From: Rhodobacteraceae bacterium UBA3087
GTDB taxonomy: Bacteria; Pseudomonadota; Alphaproteobacteria; Rhodobacterales; Rhodobacteraceae
Assembly (NCBI GenBank): GCA_002367285.1
Contig: DFBF01000211.1
Coordinates: 1-9,910 of the forward strand
DNA length: 9,910 bases
Reading direction: 5' to 3'
The position numbers were made by a program, and so were the translations under genes. The notes under the pieces were generated by a model, which was given only the letters and a program-made list of their open reading frames with translations, did not search any database and had not been told where the DNA came from. Numbering within the stretch: position 1 is the first letter of the stretch; each line of letters starts with the position of its first letter. Below, one piece after another: positions 6,125 to 9,910 of the stretch.

Positions 6125-6910
6125 TCATGTCCGGGTCCCCTGGTGTGTTTCAGCCAAGGCGCGAGCCACCTGGCCTGCACGCAGTTTGGACTTCAGCAGG
6201 TAAGAAAATGTATTGATAAAACGTGGTGCCAGGCGCAGCGGTTCGCGACCAAACCGGTACAGCCACTCCAGCCCCGTCTTGCGCATCCACAGGGGCGCGC
6301 GGGCGACGTCGCCGCTCATGAAATCCAGGATCGCACCGCCATTCACCACGGTGATATCGCGGGCCGCAAGCACGGGATCGGCGGCCAGCATCATCGCCAC
6401 ACGTTCCTGTTTCGGCATGCCCATGGCCAGGATCACCAGCCGCGCGTCTGAGGCACGCAGGTGGTCAACATAGGTCTGATCGGGCTGAAACCCGTCCAGC
6501 ATTTCGATCCGGGTAAAACCTCGCTTGGCCAGCCTGTCACGCGCCAGCGACAGGCGCGGATCGCGCGTGCCCAGCAACGCAAGGGGGGTGGCGCGGTGAA
6601 ATCCGTCAATGATACGCGGGATCAGGTCGGTGCCGTTCAGATTTTCGCCAGATGCCATGCCCGCCCAGTCCATCATCAACTTGACGCCGATCCCATCGCG
6701 CAACAGCCAGTCGGACGCCAGCAAAGCCTTGCGAAAGGCGGGATCGCCCTGGGCCCGCACGATCGCGTCCTTGTTCAGGAATGACACGACCTGCACGCCC
6801 TTGCGGCTGCGGATGTCGGCCAGCAGGGCCTCGACCTCAACCTGGCTGTCACAGACGGTCTGTTTGGCCAGCAGCCCTGCGGCGTTCTGGGCGAAACTCA
6901 GTTTGCTCAC
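6125..6910 (-). CDS. WecG/TagA/CpsF family (GT26) glycosyltransferase
   Basis: This 261-residue membrane-associated enzyme belongs to the GT26 family, whose members add a sugar, often the second residue, to an undecaprenyl-linked precursor of wall or capsule glycans. Landmarks are SFLNKDAIVRA (43-53), RDGIGV (71-76) with the conserved, probably catalytic Asp72, NGTD (92-95), LGTRDP (113-118), AMGMPKQE (162-169), NGGAILDFMSGDVARAP (190-206), and GLEWLYRFGREPLRLAPRF (213-231). The frame is open upstream to 6961, overlapping the GT2 gene, but the GTG at 6910 is the better start: an AAGGGG site lies nine bases upstream and it follows the GT2 stop by 13 bases. The C-terminal basic segment fits membrane association. 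Donor and acceptor sugars cannot be told; no ManNAc or ManNAcA synthesis gene is in view. Confidence 0.9.
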   Translation of the reverse strand: MSKLSFAQNAAGLLAKQTVCDSQVEVEALLADIRSRKGVQVVSFLNKDAIVRAQGDPAFRKALLASDWLLRDGIGVKLMMDWAGMASGENLNGTDLIPRIIDGFHRATPLALLGTRDPRLSLARDRLAKRGFTRIEMLDGFQPDQTYVDHLRASDARLVILAMGMPKQERVAMMLAADPVLAARDITVVNGGAILDFMSGDVARAPLWMRKTGLEWLYRFGREPLRLAPRFINTFSYLLKSKLRAGQVARALAETHQGTRT

Positions 6911-6923
6911 GATATCAGTCCCC

Positions 6924-7895
6924 TTACGACCACAGATGCCGGATATTGCGGCCATAGACATAGAACGGCAAAACGGCCCGCATCAGCGCGCGGTTCAGGG
7001 CGCCGTCCACATCCTTGCGAATAAAGTATTTCAGGCTGTTATATTTCAAACGTGCGACAACGGGGCGAAAATTCGTGGCCCCGCCCCAACCCAGCACATG
7101 CACGACCGGGGTCGTGGCAAGCGTCATGACCCGATAGCCCAGCTTGCGCGATTGAATGCACAGGTCTTCGTCTTCGCCATACAGGAAAATGTTGGGGTCA
7201 AATCCGCCTGAGGCTTTCAGGAAACCCGGCGTCAGAACCATGACCGCCCCCGCGACCCATTCGGCCGGGCGCGCCTTCAGCGTCTGGCTGGCTGCCAGCG
7301 CCTGGGCATTGTCCAGATCCAGCCTGCCAACAGCGTGGTTCTGGGCAAAGCTGCGCGTATACGGCAAGCGCGCCATCAGCCCGCGCAGGGGGGCAAGCCC
7401 CAGCATCGCCTTTGCCAGATGCCGGGCGCCCAGCACATGCAACAGCCAGCGGTGCCAGGACGAATAGCGGAACGCATAAGTCTGAGGCGCGCCGTCTGGA
7501 TAGACCAGCGGCAGGCCCAGCACGCCAATGTCGTGGCGGTGGGACAGGTGCTCCAACGCTGGCGACAGGCTGTCGGCGACCAGATAGGCATCGGCGTTCA
7601 GCAGAATATGCGCTCGTGCGGGCACGCTGTTCAGAACCACGTTATTGCCCGGTCCAAAACCCAGATTTTCGCGCTGCATATGCAGCTGCAACCATGCGTG
7701 TTCTGTCACCAACCGTTTCAGGATTTCAGGCGTGTCATCGGTCGACGCATTGTCGACCACATGCACCTGCCCGCGCCCCTGGGCCAACAGCGGAAAATGC
7801 TTGTCCAACGACTGAATGCACGCGGCAATATCACGGGCCGAATTATAGGTAACGATCACCACGACCGCGTCGGGCATGTCCGTCAGATCGTTCAC
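6924..7895 (-). CDS. GT2 family glycosyltransferase (WbbL/rhamnosyltransferase-like)
   Basis: This 323-residue inverting glycosyltransferase of the GT-A fold probably acts at the cytoplasmic face of the membrane during repeat-unit assembly. Motifs in order are VVVIVTYNS (11-19), VVDNASTDDT (46-55), ENLGFGPGNN (76-85), LLNADAYL (98-105) as the DXD equivalent, WVAGAVMVL (213-221), GGFDPNIFLYGEDEDLC (230-246) with the ED catalytic-base region, and VVHVLGWGG (264-272). The pattern is that of WbbL-type rhamnosyltransferases, which fits the downstream rml genes, but the donor is inferred. I chose the GTG at 7895, which overlaps the preceding gene's stop as GTGA and has AAAAGGA nine bases upstream. 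A TTG at 7898 or an ATG at 7877 are alternatives. The stop lies 13 bases before the GT26 gene. Confidence 0.9.
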   Translation of the reverse strand: MNDLTDMPDAVVVIVTYNSARDIAACIQSLDKHFPLLAQGRGQVHVVDNASTDDTPEILKRLVTEHAWLQLHMQRENLGFGPGNNVVLNSVPARAHILLNADAYLVADSLSPALEHLSHRHDIGVLGLPLVYPDGAPQTYAFRYSSWHRWLLHVLGARHLAKAMLGLAPLRGLMARLPYTRSFAQNHAVGRLDLDNAQALAASQTLKARPAEWVAGAVMVLTPGFLKASGGFDPNIFLYGEDEDLCIQSRKLGYRVMTLATTPVVHVLGWGGATNFRPVVARLKYNSLKYFIRKDVDGALNRALMRAVLPFYVYGRNIRHLWS

Positions 7896-8713
7896 CAATC
7901 CAGGTCCTTTTCATAGCCCAGATCGATCAGCAGATCGCCCGCATGGGTTCGGAAGCTGTCGCGCACCTCGTCATCGAACGCCTCTTTCCAGTTGCCCAGG
8001 CGGCCGGTGCGAAAGGTCTGCGTCTTGGCGGATCGCGCGCGCGCCGCGATGTCGCGCACCTCGTCATCGCTCAGCGGCAAGCCAAGATAGGCAAACAGGT
8101 CGGAAATCATGCGAAACTGGGCCGCGTCCGAGCCTCCGCCACCGGCGCCAACCGTGTCTTCAAACCGCAGCGTGTGGGCGTGGTTGCTCCAGTCCGAAAA
8201 GCGCAGGATCTGGTCGCGCACCGGGCGGATGCCCGCGCGCCCTTCGATCAACGCCAACAGGCGCTCCTTGTCCGTGCTCATGCCCGCAAGCAGGTCCTTT
8301 TGCGGATGCCCCGGCCAGTTGGCAATATAGTGCATGTCGGAAATCACCGCATCGCGTGGGTCGCGCACCATCAGCAGCAGTTTGAAGTCCAGTTCATCGC
8401 GGATCAAGGTCGCCAGCGCGGCATCGTAATCGAAATGGGTCGACACGATGCGCCCCGATTTGACGCCCGACAACAGCTTGCGCGCATCCGCCCATTTTTC
8501 GGCATTGCGCCGGCCCAAGGTGGGCAACTAGGTCCGCCCCAACAGCGGATGCAGCGCCAAGATACGCTGTAACAGGTTGGTGCCGCTTTTGGGCATGGTG
8601 ACGGTTAAAACCCGCGGTGCTTTGGCCTTGCGCTCGGACATTTGCGCCATGATCTTGTCGGGCGCGACACCGAAACGCTGAAGGTCGGACATGTATTGCT
8701 GCAAAGACTTCAT
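7892..8713 (-). pseudogene. Sulfotransferase interrupted by one in-frame TAG
   Basis: The frame encodes a PAPS-dependent sulfotransferase of 272 codons if the TAG at 8530-8528 (codon 62) is ignored. The 61 residues before it start at an ATG at 8713 that overlaps the upstream gene's stop by four bases. They contain the 5'-phosphosulfate loop TMPKSGTNLLQRIL (39-52). The 211 residues after it, in the same frame, contain the 3'-phosphate site VRDPRDAVISD (116-126), with Arg117 and Ser125 at the usual spacing of eight, and a C-terminal RTGRLGNWK (235-243) like the family's GxxGxWK motif. Every key motif is intact, so the lesion is a single codon. It may be a recent pseudogene, a sequencing error, a read-through codon, or a case where translation restarts at the TTG (8527) directly after the TAG, preceded by GGGGCGG. 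Substrate unknown; a glycan is likely from context. Confidence 0.85.
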
Positions 8714-9675
8714 GAAATATTTCCTTGTGTGCCGTGGCTCATATCTTGGCCCGAATTCTGCCCTGGATGCTGCCCTGTGGCCTGCGGCAAACGCCACCCC
8801 GTGGGGCGGCCAATCAGAGCTTCCAGCCGGGTAATGTCGGCCTCATACCCCTTACGCAACATCTGGCATGTGCCCGGGTCGATCTCGGGCTTGGCACCGG
8901 TGTTGGCCGACCGGATCGCGCGCCGGATCGCCGTGCCCAGGCTGGTGGGCAGAATGCGCCGCAACAGCCGGGTAAAGCCATTGGGCGCAATGATCCGCGC
9001 CAGTATGGCCGAGCGGGGGGCACCCGAAACATTGGCCTCAAGCGCCGTATCAAAAGCGAGCCCTTGGTCCAATCCAACGAATTGGCACAGGTCGCGCAGC
9101 ACAGCGGCGGGATCGGTGCGGAAATCGTCGAACAGGAAAACCTTGACCCGTTCCGGGCCCAGCGCCTGTTGAAACCGCGCAATCGCGTCGGCGTAAAACC
9201 CGCTTTCGCGATACAGCCACATGTCGGAAAACCCCTGCGCCTTGCGTTCGGCTTCGGCCTGCAACGCGGCTTCGAAACTCAGGGCCTCGCGCCCCTCGCC
9301 CACCAGATGCACGTATTGCGAATACACTTTCTGGTCCGGCCGACGCAGGATAAAGGCCACTTTCACCCCCGACAGATCGCGCGCCATCGCCTGGGCCGAT
9401 CCGTGGTGGAACAGGTACGAGGGCGAGATATCGACGCCCAGCTGCCCCGGTGCTTTGGCAGCGAAAAAGCCCAGATAGTCTGCCAGGGTCTGCGGAATTT
9501 CCGCCATCACATGGGCATCTCCGGGGCCAGAGATCGTGTCTTTCAGGAAGGGCCACGAGAAATGGTGCAATTCTTTCTTGTCAGGCAAAAAAAAGTCATC
9601 ACGCTGGCGCAACATGTCAAATAGCGCGGTGGTGCCGGATTTCGAAGCGCCGCCAATGATCAGGTCAACCGACAT
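8710..9675 (-). CDS. PAPS-dependent sulfotransferase
   Basis: This 321-residue enzyme probably transfers sulfate from PAPS to a carbohydrate acceptor in the cytoplasm. The 5'-phosphosulfate loop GGASKSGTTAL (8-18) sits at the very N-terminus. The KELHHF segment (34-39), GVDISPSYLFH (80-90), and the 3'-phosphate site ILRRPDQKVYSQYVHL (109-124), with Arg111 and Ser119 eight apart, are typical of carbohydrate sulfotransferase-like proteins. The tail after about 295 is rich in Gln, Gly and His and looks disordered. I start it at the ATG at 9675, with AGGGGGGG just upstream, rather than at 9705, which would overlap the preceding gene by 41 bases and add residues before the conserved N-terminal strand. 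It overlaps the upstream gene by 11 bases and the downstream one by 4. It differs clearly from the interrupted sulfotransferase, so the two are not a simple duplication. Confidence 0.9.
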   Translation of the reverse strand: MSVDLIIGGASKSGTTALFDMLRQRDDFFLPDKKELHHFSWPFLKDTISGPGDAHVMAEIPQTLADYLGFFAAKAPGQLGVDISPSYLFHHGSAQAMARDLSGVKVAFILRRPDQKVYSQYVHLVGEGREALSFEAALQAEAERKAQGFSDMWLYRESGFYADAIARFQQALGPERVKVFLFDDFRTDPAAVLRDLCQFVGLDQGLAFDTALEANVSGAPRSAILARIIAPNGFTRLLRRILPTSLGTAIRRAIRSANTGAKPEIDPGTCQMLRKGYEADITRLEALIGRPTGWRLPQATGQHPGQNSGQDMSHGTQGNIS

Positions 9676-9910
9676 GTTGCCCCCCCTGAACTGAGTGTTG
9701 GGCAAGATACCCCGTGATGGCCAGGATCAGCCCGGTCAGAAAACCGCGATATTCCAGTGGGGCGGACACGGGCATCATCACGACGACCATCAGGAACAGC
9801 CCGCCATACAGCACCCGACGCATGCGGTCATCGATCCCGCGCAACAGGATGGTTTGCACGGCCAGATAGGGAATATAGAACGCCAACGCGACCAGGCCAT
9901 ATCGGAACGC
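9665..9910 (-). CDS. C-terminal part of a polytopic membrane protein, cut by window edge
   Basis: The frame is open from the window edge to a TGA-type stop at 9665, giving the last 81 residues. Three hydrophobic segments are visible: one around YGLVALAFYIPYLAVQTILL, one around VLYGGLFLMVVVMMPVSAP, and one around GFLTGLILAITGYLAQ, joined by short charged loops (RGIDDRMRR; LEYRG). This is the end of a multi-helix inner-membrane protein. Its position at the head of a glycan operon fits a Wzy-type polymerase or an O-antigen-ligase-like protein, but no diagnostic motif is visible, so that remains inference. It overlaps the downstream sulfotransferase by 11 bases, implying co-transcription. Confidence 0.7.
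   Translation of the reverse strand, partial: AFRYGLVALAFYIPYLAVQTILLRGIDDRMRRVLYGGLFLMVVVMMPVSAPLEYRGFLTGLILAITGYLAQHSVQGGQHVG

Noticed and set aside
6911..6961. N-terminal extension of the GT26 gene from an ATG at 6961
   Set aside because: It would lie within the GT2 coding sequence; the GTG at 6910 has a well-placed AAGGGG and follows the GT2 stop.
8528..8797. An independent 89-residue protein starting at 8797
   Set aside because: Its first 28 residues lie inside the upstream sulfotransferase and look like out-of-frame sequence. The rest is the N-terminus of the interrupted sulfotransferase, starting at the ATG at 8713.
1..9910. tRNA, rRNA, CRISPR array, insertion sequence or phage attachment site
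   Set aside because: No cloverleaf-like segment, regularly spaced repeats, transposase motifs or terminal inverted repeats were seen. Almost all bases are covered by minus-strand genes, and the longest gap is 134 bases.

Overview
The window looks like a chromosomal segment of an alphaproteobacterium, most likely a marine Rhodobacteraceae (Roseobacter-type) member. This is inferred from the high GC, the tripartite TRAP transporter, the style of the dTDP-rhamnose proteins and the dense, overlapping gene layout. No RNA gene or mobile element is visible that would fix the taxon. Every gene I can support lies on the minus strand, so transcription runs from high to low coordinates.

Region A (9910 to 2773) reads as one tight polysaccharide operon. 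In transcription order it holds: the C-terminal end of a polytopic membrane protein (cut by the window edge; possibly a polymerase or ligase), an intact PAPS-dependent sulfotransferase, a second and different sulfotransferase interrupted by one in-frame TAG, a GT2 glycosyltransferase, a WecG/TagA/CpsF (GT26) glycosyltransferase, and the complete dTDP-L-rhamnose set in the order rmlC-rmlB-rmlD-rmlA. Junctions are 4-base or 11-base overlaps or gaps of 3 to 15 bases, so the genes are probably co-transcribed and partly translationally coupled. Together they would make dTDP-rhamnose, transfer sugars onto a lipid-linked precursor, and sulfate the product or its precursor. The simplest reading is part of a locus for a rhamnose-containing, probably sulfated surface or exopolysaccharide.

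Region B (2772 to 2026) holds a PagL-like lipid A 3-O-deacylase gene with short non-coding stretches on both sides. These stretches contain weak promoter-like sequences and short direct repeats. The PagL His/Ser/Glu triad is conserved with exact spacing.

Region C (2025 to 1) is a TRAP transporter operon, dctP-dctQ-dctM, with dctM cut by the left edge. A strong GC hairpin lies between dctP and dctQ, a position where it could let the binding protein be made in excess of the membrane subunits. Nothing in the sequence links the transporter to the glycan locus, and its substrate cannot be read from sequence.

The most notable observation is the in-frame amber codon at 8530-8528, which splits an otherwise intact sulfotransferase in the middle of a tightly coupled operon.
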